Part shown: piece after piece, positions 53,132 through 64,000 of the stretch
Position numbering within the stretch: the first letter of the stretch is position 1
Layout: the number at the start of each line of letters is the position of its first letter
Assembly (NCBI GenBank): GCA_012932295.1
Contig: JAAONU010000013.1
Location: 4,758,603-4,822,602 of the forward strand
Origin: Cyclina sinensis
Lineage: Eukaryota > Mollusca > Bivalvia > Venerida > Veneridae
Length of the DNA stretch: 64,000 bases
Direction of reading: 5' to 3'
Made by a program: the position numbers and the translations under genes
Notes under the pieces: generated by a model
The model's database searches: none
The model's input: only the letters and a program-made list of their open reading frames with translations
Told to the model about the DNA's origin: nothing

Positions 53132-56100
53132 TAAAACTTTTGGTTATGGCATGAGCATTCTACTTTTCCTGTTATTTCTTTTAAGCACAAAATTTGATAT
53201 GTTCTGATTTCATCTGTAAACGGTGGCTACTTGTTATATATTGTTGACTTTTTCATTGATACATTCCAAAGAGATATACATTTCTCACATATTTCTTTCA
53301 TGTCATTCCAGATATTACCAGTTAAACAGTTATTTGATAGTTACTTTATATCACCCTTTGCTAAGGTTGGTTAGAGTATTTATCAACCTTGATCATTGAT
53401 GTATTGACTTGTGTGCATTTGAGTCAGTATCACAGGTTATACGACTGTTCAGGCAAATGAAAAACAGTTTATATATACATGTAGATTGGATAATCATATA
53501 TATATTAACTTATTATATGTCTCTCTCTTTATATGTAAACTTTATGTATGTCCATTTTCTTAGAGAGGTTATTTGGTATTGGTTCCCTGTTTCATGGGAT
53601 GTTTTGAAGTCAGAGGAACCTAGCTAACTCAAGTATCTGAAATCAGTTATATGAAACCTGTAATGATTTTTATATTTAAAAACTTCTGTGATGGTCGACA
53701 CCAATAAAATGACAATATACAGATATATTGAATAATGTTGTATTTACATGTTGTGGTAGCTTATGGTTGTGGAGCCTGTTTTCTTCTATGATATTAGTGT
53801 TTATTTGTGAATTTGTGATTTTTTTTTAATTTCAATTTTTTATTATCAGACTTGATTTATTTTAAGGAATAGTTAATTCTTGGTCATTTTTAGATCTAAT
53901 AGTTTTCTGGATATACATACAACACTGACCTAATTTGAACCTGTTAATCAACAAAATATTTGGTATTGCCTTGTGTAATATGGCATTTAAACTGACCTAA
54001 AGAAGAATTTGCAGTTTCTTAAATCATACTCTTAGCTGTCAAGATATGATACAATCTAGCTTTACAGAAAACTTAAGGCTATTTTACTGGAAATAAATAA
54101 TACTGCTGGAGAGAGAGAGAGATAAGAGTGATGGAGAAAGAGAGAGTGTAGGAGGAGGAGAGGAGGAGGAAGAATAGTGGTTGTTAGGAAGAGTTGAAGT
54201 ATCAACTGCCTTAAAGAACAGATTTACAGTGAAAACAAAACTGAGTTACTGTTACAAAAGTTAGTGTTGTTTGTACATAGAAAAGCAAGAATTATGAATG
54301 TATGTAGAGAAGTATGGTTGTAAACAGTAGATAGATGGCATTATATATTGTGGTTGGGTATGGTTGTATACTGTGGATAGTAATGTTCTTATTGATACAG
54401 GGATATAGGGGTTTCTTAAGGTTGGTATTTGTTACATATATTGTCTGTCTCTTGTCATTCCAAAATGCGTAGTTACCAAACGTGATATTGTGAAGGGTTG
54501 TGCAAATAAATTTGTGACTTCTTGTTAAATTTTAGAATATATTTTTATCTCAAAGAATCTAGTATATAGAGTTTGTAAGTGTAATGATTTAGATAAAGGT
54601 TTCTAGAATTATTGAGGTTTATATGAAATGTCTGTTCTCTGAAAAATTGCCATAAATTTTAGCTGAAATCTGACACAAACTGTAAGATACTAGTTAGTAA
54701 GTCTGTTTAATTTGCTATTTGTACATTAAACCATAGTTGTAATGGATTTAGTTTATGAGTAGAACTGATTCAGAATATTAGATAACTTTATTTGGCTTCA
54801 GAGAAATCAACCTTGACCTGCTGACCTTTTATCTTGCTTTTTAGCTTTTAGTGATGAATGTTTGACTACATGCTTGTAAAATTTCTCAAATGAAATTGAA
54901 AATTATTTGAGTCATTCTTTTATCATGATTACTTTTTCGGGTCTGTTGTGATGAAATTTGGAATGCTTATTTTATTGCAAACATATTTCTAAATTGTTTC
55001 AGTATCATAGTTTCTTTGACCTACTGACCTCCTTTATTGTTTTGTATGCAGCAGTATTGAAACTCAGACTACATGTGTAACTCTGCAGTCACATTTTTAA
55101 TCTGTCTTCATCTCAATAATTTACTCATTCCTGATTTTGTTTCAAGTAAGATTTCCATGACATTGCACTTGTCTTTTTTAGCAGAATGAATCATATGGGA
55201 GATTCGGGGCCAGTAAGGTTCTCTAGTCTCTTTAAATATTCAGGTAGACAATCAGACAGTCAATGTTTTGAAGAATAACTACCTGTTTTTCATCCTTTTT
55301 TACTTCACTGTATACTGCACACAAGCTGTTTATTTAGAATGAGAGGGAGTGCCTTGCCATCTATATTAATGTAAGCTTGTTATCCATACCTTGTTCTGAT
55401 TTGTATATTCCTTTGTAACACTTTACCTGTACATCACATAACACTTATCTTAGATTGTAAAGGATAATATATTATCATAAAGCTAAAGGTTTGGAATCTC
55501 ATATAACATTAGCTTGATTAAGGATGTTTTGCAGAACTTGAAAGCTTAATTGTTGGCAGAAAGGAATTTAGAGTGAAATTTGCAGGAAAGGTGTTTTTAG
55601 CAGAATCTCATGACTGAATGCTTTTTTCATAAAGTCAACAGATTTTGTATGTGGAAAAGATCACTTTATAACCAAAGCATGTTGAAGGAATTATTGTATA
55701 CACCAGTAAAAACAGCTAGGCAACAATTTGGTTGGATTATATAAGTTTTGGGGAGTCATTAACATAAAAAATGTCTTAGATAACTGTTTGAAGTCAACAG
55801 ATTACATTTATTACTCATTTCTGCAAGAAATTCTGACATGAAATCCAATTGGGGCAGATACATGTACATCAGTTTTAAAATTCTAGGAAGGAGGAACAGA
55901 TACTTCTGCCTTATTTCTCACTGAAACTGTGTTTGTCTGTTATTGTGTGTTTTGCATGTTCATGTACTTTGTCATGTGCTTTTGACACGTAACTATTTTG
56001 AATTTAAGACACACATTATTATGTAAAAAAAAAACTTATATGTGACTTGAATAAAAAGTCAGTTCTCTGCTTACTATACCAGTTTCTGTTTTACTTTTTA

Positions 56101-56480
56101 TGATAAAGACCGGCTATAGCAACACATAGTAGTCCCATTCATGCAGTGGTCTGTCAAAGATAGCTCTTAGTGAGGTAGTAGTGTTATTTCATAAGAAAGA
56201 TGTCGGGGCTAAGTATTCCGTTTCAACTGGAACTATGGCACACAAAAAAACCTATTAAAAAATTCAGTGGTGTGTGATAAATGGATGATGATTAGTGTAA
56301 TTTGGAATCTCAGCTATGGTAAAGCGGGTTTGTTACCACCAGTAGACAACCCCTATTGACTTTCCTTAGGTCAAAGTTCAAAGTTGCAGTAACAGAAAGC
56401 TTACAATGAACTGATGAATAATGATAATCCAGAAAAAATGGACAGACAGGGTGATCATCTGAAGATGATCTCTTTAAGGT
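53132..56480 (+). other. Distal downstream region with no gene seen
   Basis: AT-rich. A purine-rich simple repeat (GAGAGAGA and GAGGAGGAG tracts) occupies about 54108-54172. Poly(A) hexamers at 53703 and 56050. Short open frames have no recognisable protein character. Confidence 0.45.
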
Positions 56481-56940
56481 TTGTGTCCATGAGAAGAGAA
56501 ACATTACAGAAGCTCTTATCTGTATTCTAAAACTTAAATAGGAGTGACTACAAAAGCTCTCTAAACTATATTCTAAAATTTTAAGAGGAGTGATGTAAGG
56601 GAAGCTCTCTTTAAACTTTGTTCTGAAATTGAAAGAGGAATGACGTAATTAAAGCTCACTCTAAACTGTATTCTGAAAATTTAAAAGGAATGAAGTTAAA
56701 GAAGCACTCAACTGTATTCTAACACTTAAAAGTTATAAGTGCTGTAACATTTGCTCTTTCGAAACTGTATTTTTTTAAACTTTAAGAGCAGTGATGCTAC
56801 AGCAGGTCTCTCTAAAGTGTATTCTAAAAGAGAGGTGACATTATGATAACTCTTTCTTAACTGTTTTCTGAAGGGGAAAGTGAGAGTAAAGTAGCTCTTT
56901 CTAGCATTTAACAAGCTGATTAAAATCATACCCTTAAAAT
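56480..56940 (+). repeat. Degenerate tandem array of about 57-60 bp units
   Basis: Repeating text of the kind GAAGCTCTCTTTAAACTTTG, TTCTGAAATTGAAAGAGGAA, TGACGTAA, present about 6-7 times with many substitutions. Matching text resumes at 60527-60625, after the mobile elements. Confidence 0.7.
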
Positions 56941-57163
56941 CACTACACTATTAGGGAGATCATGTATTTCAGTCAGATTGTAGAATTTAACGGCCAGTCC
57001 CTTTTAAGTTTCACAGCTCTTACAATATTTTTTTTCAGTTGGGCATTATTTCCTTTAGAAAAGATGACTTGATATGAATGAGGCATTCCTATTACTCACT
57101 TGGTCAATATCTTTGATGTGATGACTTCATATGTAAGGGGACACAACACTTGCCATCATTTTT

Positions 57164-58255
57164 AGCTCGCCTGAGCATATGCTGAGGATGAGATACTGCG
57201 ATCACTGAATGTCCAGCTTCTGTTGTTGGTCTGTCGTCCATCCACATAAACCTTGTTAACACTACAGGTCACATTTAAAATCTAATCATTTTGAAAGTTG
57301 GTCAGGATGGTCAAGTTTGAAACTGGGACAATTGTGGGGTAAAAATCCAGGTCACAAGGGCAAATCAAAGGAAACCCTTGTTAACATTCTAGAGACCACA
57401 TTTTTTATCAAGTCTTAGTGAAAGTTGTTCAGAATGTTTGCCAATGAGTTTGAAACTGGGTAATGCAGGATCAGAAACTAGGTCACCCGGCCTAATTTGT
57501 TAAACCTTGTTAACACTCTATTAACCACATTTTCTATACAATCCTCAGAAAATTTAATCAGAATGTCTGTCGATTTAAAAGCGGAGTCGCATGGGATCAG
57601 AAACTAGGTCATCTTGTCAAATTAAAAAAAAACACTTTGTTTACACCCTAGAAGCCATGTTTTCTTCTGTATCATCATGAAAATTTATCTGAGTATTTTC
57701 CCCGATGATGTCTAGATTATGTTCAGAAGAGAGTCATATTGGATCAAAAAGTAGGTCACCAGGTGAAAACCATACTAAAACATATTTTTGCACTCAAGAA
57801 ACAATATTTTCTAAACAATCATTGTGAAAATTTATCAGAATATTTGTCTTGATGTATCTAGGTCACATTCAGAAAGGGGCCACATAGGGTAAAAAAATAA
57901 GTCACCATGCTAGAGGCCATGTTTTCTACCCAAACATGATGAAAATTTGTCAGAATGTTTGTCTTGATGATATCTAGGTCTTGTTTAGAAGTGGGTCACG
58001 ATGGGTAAAAATGTAGATCAGCAGGTTAGAGGCTATATATACTATATGATAATCATCAGAATTTGTGATAATGATTGTCTCGCTGATATCTGGGTCATGT
58101 TTAAAAGTGGGTTATTCAGGGTCAAAAAGTAGGTCATTATGCTAATTGCCATATTTTTAACCTTATATCAGACTGTGTTGAAGATATCTAGGTCATGTTA
58201 AAACATATAGCTAGATGCCATATTTTCTGTTAGGTAATTGCCTATAAATTTAATG
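57164..58255 (+). mobile_element. Family B element copy 3, decayed, 3' end missing
   Basis: The 5' hairpin CTCGCCTGAGC ATAT GCTGAGGATGAG (57166-57192) is followed by GTCTGTCGTCCATCCACATA and about six diverged units with (A/T)GTTTGAAA(C/G)TGG and AGGTCA(C/T) text. No GGGCC 3' hairpin is visible before 58255. The end coordinate is approximate. Confidence 0.6.
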
Positions 58256-58490
58256 ACGTCACATAAAAAGGGGTTCCACTTACTTTCTTGTCAAAGTCAT
58301 TTACAGTTATATACCTTACAACTGACAGCATATATATGGGAAAACACTAATACTACCTTCAAAGTAATCTTGGGAGTAAATTCCTTGACATAGTTTCTAA
58401 TAGATAACAATCCTACTCTAATTTAAATTATACAGGAGTTATTTCCCTTTGAAATGATGACGTCAAAAGAGACACAACTCTTGATAATTT

Positions 58491-60427
58491 TAGCTCAGGG
58501 TGAGCTATTGTGATCACTCTGTGTCCGGCGTCATCGTCCGTCGTCATCATTTTAATTCAAATGACATCTCCTCCTAAACCACTAGGTTATTTTTAACCAA
58601 ACTTGTTCGTATATATTTCCCATTTCTAAAATTGCTCAAGCCAAAAATAGAAAAAAATCAAACACCATCTCCTCCTAAATGGCTAGGTGTTTTTCCACAA
58701 AATTTCACTGAAATTTTCCTTACATAGCCCTCTAATAAAATTGCTAAGACTGTTCCGCTCTATTGAACAAACTGGCTACCAGAGCTAAAAATAGATTTTC
58801 GTCAATATTTGGCTTCAAATGACATCTCACCCCAAACCACTTGACCATTTTAAATCAAATTTGACAGAAATGTTCCTAATTCTAAAATTGCCCAAACCGT
58901 TTCGCTCAATTGCACATAAGGGCTGCAAAAAGCTAAAAATAGAAAAAAAATCAAACAAAATCTCCTAAACGGCGAGGTGTTTTTCTACCAAATTACACAG
59001 ACATGTTCCTTACAGAGTTCTTTTCTAAAATTACTCGAGCCGTTCCGCTCCATTGCACATAAGGGCTGCAAAAAGCTAAAAATAGAAAAAAAATCAAACA
59101 ACATCTCCTTCTAAACGGCTAGGTGATTTTCTATAAATTTCACAAAAATGTTCCTTACATAACCCCTATTAAATTTGATAAAAAGGTCCCGCTGATTGAA
59201 AAAAATGGCTGCCAGAGCTAAAATAGATTTGCGTCAATATTTGGATTCGAATGACATCTCCTCCAAAACCATTTGGCCATTTTTTTACCAGATTTGATAG
59301 AAATGTTCCTTTCATTGCCCTTTTCTAAAATTGCCCAAACGTTCCATTCCATTGCACATAAGGGCTACAAAAGCTAAAAATATAAAAAATTTCAAACATC
59401 TCCTCCTAAGCCCTTTTTTTATATTTTGGTTTACTGATTTTTTTTCAAAAAAAGGTAGGGTAGGAGGAGGGGAAAAAAAAATCTTGAAAAAAAAAACAAA
59501 AAAACATCGGAAAGTCTTCTTATTTCTATTTATTCCTGAATACTGTATATATGAATATTTTAATAAATTTTAATAATGTATTCAATCTTTACTGTGAAGA
59601 AACCAAGGAAAATGAGCCGTTCATACGGTACATTTTCCGTAAAATCGGCATTCAGAATTTCTTTTTTCCTGAAATTTTTTTTTTTTTTCATTTTCCAAAA
59701 TACAGGGTCGGCGGGTCAGTAAACCGAAAAATATAAAAATAATGGCCTAAACGGCCAAGTGATTTTCCATAAAATTTCACGGAAATGTTCCTTACATAGA
59801 ATTGCTAGAATGGTTTTGCTCCATTGAACAAAATGGCCGCCAGAACTAAAAATAAATTCTCGTCAATATTTGGCTTCAAATGACATCTCCTCCAATTCCA
59901 CTTGGCCATTTTAAACCACATATGACACATTGCTGGAAAGGTTCCGCTGATTTTCATAGATAGTTGGCTTAAATGACATTTCCTCTCAAACTGCTAAGCA
60001 ATTTTCTTTTAAACTTAGCAGAAATTTTCCTGTTCCTTATAATATTATTGCCTTTTTCTAAAATTGCTCAACCATTCCACCCCACTGCACACAAGGGCTA
60101 CAAAAGCTAAAACAACAAAAGAATTCAAAAAACATCTTCATCTAAACGGCAACATGATTTTCCACCAAATTCCACAGAAATGTTCCTCACATAGCCCTCT
60201 ATTAAAATTGCTAAAACTGTTCTGCTCCATTGAACAAAATAAGCTAAAAATAGATTTTCATCAATATTTTGCTTCAAATGACATCTCCTCACAAGCTGCC
60301 TTTGGCCCATGTGTTTAATTTGTATAAATTATGAGATCTTTGAAAATCTTCAATTACAAAATGCAATGTTGCATCTCAGCCAAAGTACTCCTGAGAGCGA
60401 ACCAGGGCCATCAAGGTCATCTTGTTA
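58491..60427 (+). mobile_element. Family B element copy 4, interrupted by a nested MITE
   Basis: Starts TAGCTCAGGGTGAGCTATTG with a collapsed 5' hairpin, then GTCCGGCGTCATCGTCCGTC. Units contain AAATGACATCTCCTCC (58559, 58807, 59251, 59878, 60277 and vicinity). The 3' end has the decayed hairpin GGGCCATCAAGGTC (60405-60418) and ATCTTGTT. The stretch 59410-59747 is a separate insertion. Confidence 0.7.
59410..59747. mobile_element. About 338-bp PIF/Harbinger-like MITE nested in the family B element
   Basis: The left end has TTTTTATATTTTGGTTTACTGA-like text. The right end, TCAGTAAACCGAAAAATATA plus AAAATAATGGCC, is its inverted counterpart. TAA lies outside both ends (59407-59409 and 59748-59750), a 3-bp target duplication typical of PIF/Harbinger. 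The host text CTCCTCCTAA continues as ACGGCCAAGTG, as in uninterrupted units. Confidence 0.65.
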
Positions 60428-61872
60428 AGCTATTTCTATTCGAAATATACCAATCTGGAGTTATATCCTTTGAAGTGATAATATTTCTGTTTTTTTTTAC
60501 ACGTCATATGAAAGAGACTTTAAGATGATAGTGACGTTACAAAAGCTTTTCCTTAAATGTATAAAACTTGAAAGGGAGAACGATGTTACGGCAGTTTTTG
60601 TAAAATGTATTCTAAAACTTTAAAGTCACAAAAGACGTCAGAGATGATCAAAATAAAAACAGATGGCATTTTCATTAACTTGTGTGTTTTATATTAATTT
60701 TGTAAATTCTCTTCGTTTGGTATTCCGCTGCAGGTTGAACTTACCACCCCAAACCCGGGGAGAGTCACCTAAACTGTCAAAATGTTGATAAGTGAAGTCC
60801 ATTTATAGGAAGCTATATTGTGTTTATACCCCCAAACAACTTGTAAAATCCAAACCGTATTCCGTCAATCATTAGGGTTTTTAAGATAACTCATTGGAAT
60901 TTACGGCAGCTTAAACTTATCTTGATTTGTAAAGCGTTGGCAAACTTTTACATTTAAAACTCTTATGGAATGGATTGAACGTATTTGTTATGTTAACCTT
61001 AAAGGCAAACATATGAAGTAAACTGACTATTATCATTAATATTGTATAAAGAATTATTTTAAACAAATATTACAAGAGCTAAACATCAATACCTAAAATC
61101 AATATCTTTTCAAATGGTGTGTCACGAGGTCACTGATGAACAAACACACAAGTCTAGAAATTTGTCATTTTGGAGGGCTGTTACAAATAAATTGTCTTGC
61201 CGTCAACTACGTCGGCTAATATAAACAAAAAATCTGTAAACACTTAATGTTTCAGCCTATAAAACGACCACAAATATAAGGGTTTGGTCCGAAAAAAAAA
61301 CTACAAATACAGATGAAATATAACTTTAGAATTTGTGATAAAGTTGTAATTTGTTACTTGGAATGGGTAAGTAATTGCTGTTCATTTCCAGTAATGATTG
61401 AAAACTGCTTGACCGACTTACGCTCTACAATACACTGGCAAAACAGTGTGACCATGATGGGACCAGCAACCAGTACTATTCAAACTATAAATACTTTTAA
61501 ATTGACAAAGATATTTGAACCTGTAGTACTGCAAAGTATATCTTTAAATGAACAAGGGCAGTTTTTTCATATATAAAAACCATTTCCTTTCTCTAACCAT
61601 CTATATGAAATTTTATATCATGTTCATCAGATAGATTTTATGCCTATTTTATTAGCCTTTACCATAAGGACCTATGCTAAAGCTCTTGTATACAGATACT
61701 GAATCACTAATCCTACAATTTACGGTTGAAATTGACATTAAAAAGTTTAAATTTGAAACACAAAGCAGACGAAAGCTGTTTTGTACAACTTTTACTTCTT
61801 GAAAGTATGTTTGGCTAAACATTAAACAAATTCACGACAGGTCAGGTTAGAGAAAGCTATATTTCCTTGTCA
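60428..61872 (+). other. Downstream region, no gene seen
   Basis: 60428-60625 holds the resumed flank and tandem-unit text of the 56.5-kb array. The remainder is AT-rich; an open frame at 61313-61576 has no recognisable protein character. Confidence 0.45.
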
Positions 61873-62084
61873 TCCTTTCTTGGCACACAAAGCAGATATG
61901 ATTAATCATCCTTTCTTGGCACACAAAGCAGATATGATTAATCATCCTTTCTTGGCACACAAAGCAGATATGATTAATCATCCTTTCTTGGCACACAAAG
62001 CAGATATGATTAATCATCCTTTCTTGGCACACAAAGCAGATATGATTAATCATCCTTTCTTGGCACACAAAGCAGATATGATTA
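61873..62084 (+). repeat. 36-bp minisatellite, 6 virtually identical copies
   Basis: Unit TCCTTTCTTGGCACACAAAG plus CAGATATGATTAATCA. Starts at 61873, 61909, 61945, 61981, 62017 and 62053; only the last ends differently (ATTAAG). Open frames of 73 codons on both strands are repeat artefacts. Confidence 0.97.
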
Positions 62085-64000
62085 AGTATGCACTATTTTG
62101 ATTATTGAATTGTTGCAACGGTTACTTTATAGTCAGGTGGTTACTTTACGCAGGTAACTGCTTACATGAGGTAGACAGGACTGATTGGAAATAAACTATG
62201 AACAGTTGACAGTTTCTTGAGGGGGTTACAATTACCGAGTGCACGAGAATTGCCATAGATTATTCGCCATCATGACTGAAATTCTGTTTCAGGTTTTCAA
62301 CAGAACGAAACCATAAAACGGTACCCGATTGTAACTTTGAGACCAGCCCTTGGGCGATAACGCGAAAAAATCAACTATTACTTAATACAGTCTATTAAAA
62401 ATAAATATCTTTGCTAAACAGTGCATACAACTAAACGTGGAACCTTGTGAAAGTGAATGAAAAATTAAATAAACTACATAGGATGCGTAGCTTAACAAAA
62501 AAAAAACGTGATATAACGTCGTTTCAAAAGATTTTATATGGATCACATTTAAAGAAATGAAAAGATGGATTGTACCCACCACTCTGAAATGTTTAATGTG
62601 TGCAAACAATTGGAAGATTGAATTTCACGTTATATCATATCATGTATTTGTTTTCACGTCTGCGGGAAAATGGGATGGATGTATTGTGAATCTTATTCTC
62701 ACAAGTCAAATAAAACACATAAAATGCCAGAATTTTCTATCAACTAATTCTGCTGAAAGGTAAATATTATTTGAGTTCTTGTCTAATTATGCCTGTTTGA
62801 TGATATAGTTTTAGACACGTCATTTTCATAGTTTTTACCAGCTTTCAAACAAAATAGAATTCTATTTTGGTCACCGAACATCACGGAAATGATTCAGTCG
62901 AACCCAATAGACCTACAGGAGGTTTTGAATAAATATTTTCTACATTGGTTGCGTAGAGAGTTGTTCCAACTTGTCTCAATACTTTCTGGTTTGTAAAGAG
63001 TGTTTGCACATCACAGGGACGGATTAATGTATGTCTTGGAGAAAGTCTGCAAAAAGGATTCAACTGCAGAGACTGGTATTTCTGGCTTTTACCACTGTAC
63101 CTGTAGTAAAGAAAATGATATAGTAACAGCTCCTCAAACTTATTAAACTTATTAAAGATAACAGACGGAGAAATGCTAAAACATGTCAGCTGCTTCTCTT
63201 TATTTTTTATAGGACATGGAACTTTTTTCATTCATACGTAGTCATACACTTTAAGGTTTATGACAGTGGTACCATTTTGAATTGTTTCCTCACCTCTACT
63301 AGCAAAACTTTAGAGTTTGTGAAATATCATTGATGCCATAAAACCTGTTAAGCGATTGTACGGAGCAAAACTGCTGCAAAATATAATACTTTCTAGCAGA
63401 TAGTTTGTCATGTTGACGTATTTCTGCTTTGCAGGACCGAAGCATTGAAGCACTAGACCATTGCCGTCATCAAGTCTAACGGAGTCCTTAATACCTTTGA
63501 ACAATCATTTACGGAAAACATAACAAGCATGTATTGCAAACGAATCTATTTTTAATTTAAAGAGATCATGGCAAGCTCGCCGTTCCTTCCGTTACCCTTT
63601 CTGGCCTGGGTGAGTATTGGCCACAGCCTCCGAAAGCTGACCAGTTTACACAAATTGCACAAAAAACCCCTCTCTTACTAGGTAAGAAAACTAAGAATCC
63701 AAGTGGGAGTTGTCGGACGTAGATGACTGTAAAATTCAATGAGGGACATTCCTGATAACAAATTATCTCCCTTACTCAGATAACATCAAAGGTAGACCAA
63801 ATAGCACATTGGTCCTTTCAGTTGGAATCCTCTAACTTTATCCTTGTTTCTAATTGGGATGGTCTTGACATTTAGTTCTGAAAATTCTCACTTGTATATT
63901 AAATAAAAAGTTAGGATTATCAAAAAACAAAGATAATGGTGTTAACAAAACATGTTACTAAACTTAATGTATAATCTGACTACCATTGTTGCAAATATAA
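62085..64000 (+). other. End of window, no confident gene
   Basis: Apart from the weak candidate at 62881-63100, an ATG at 63568 gives a short frame (MASSPFLPLPFLAW) running into GTGAGT at 63610. This could be a first exon of a + strand gene continuing beyond the window, but the evidence is only the donor. Confidence 0.3.
62881..63100 (-). CDS. Possible 3'-terminal exon of an unidentified minus-strand gene
   Basis: On the minus strand a good acceptor, TTTCTTTACTACAG (AG at 63102-63101), precedes an open frame of 72 codons to a TGA at 62883-62881. It reads GKSQKYQSLQLNPFCRLSPR further in and ends in LLGSTESFP. Composition is less AT-rich than its surroundings. I do not recognise a family, and no consistent upstream exon could be built from the open stretch at 63310-63504. 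It may be chance. Confidence 0.2.

Noticed and set aside
54108..54172. GA-rich tract as a regulatory GAGA element
   Set aside because: Simple purine repeat with no positional link to a promoter.
61847..62101. Mirror open frames of 73 codons on both strands
   Set aside because: Artefact of the second 36-bp array.

Overview
The window is eukaryotic, AT-rich and dominated by one large gene with GT-AG introns. Gene style (long introns full of minisatellites and short non-autonomous mobile elements) and the repeat families (elements starting with a GC-rich hairpin near ATGCCCCC, elements ending in GGGCCATCATGGCCC plus TCTTGTTT, many AGGTCA-rich 145-150 bp units) point to a bivalve mollusc. A venerid-type clam is my guess; the species cannot be fixed from the sequence alone.

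Layout. 1-9188: upstream DNA with no convincing gene, holding old interspersed repeats. 9596-49051: the coding span of an ELAPOR (EIG121/KIAA1324 family) orthologue on the + strand, reconstructed here as 22 coding exons. All reading phases join correctly and give 988 residues. The protein has a signal peptide, cysteine-rich GCC2/GCC3-like repeats, an MRH-like (mannose-6-phosphate receptor homology) region, one membrane span, and a short tail with tyrosine-based sorting motifs and an acidic patch. 49052 to about 49750, possibly to about 56060: 3' UTR with several AATAAA signals. 56.5-64 kb: downstream DNA with a degenerate tandem array broken by mobile elements, a 36-bp minisatellite and no confident gene.

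The introns carry most of the unusual content. There are minisatellites in introns 3, 7 (about 2.2 kb), 9, 16 and 19. Non-autonomous elements are flanked by TTAA (piggyBac-like), TA (Tc1/mariner-like) or TAA (PIF/Harbinger-like). Two copies of a roughly 0.8-kb element end in a long palindrome, and several hairpin-ended element families resemble the pearl/HINE (Helitron-derived) elements known from bivalves. One of these families repeatedly carries AGGTCA direct repeats that match nuclear-receptor sites.

The gene is predicted to be a type I membrane protein of the Golgi, endosome and lysosome route. The most interesting protein-level point is the apparent joint absence of two cysteines that vertebrate family members have in the MRH region. 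I found no operon-like or multigene system; apart from the gene, the window is repeat biology.
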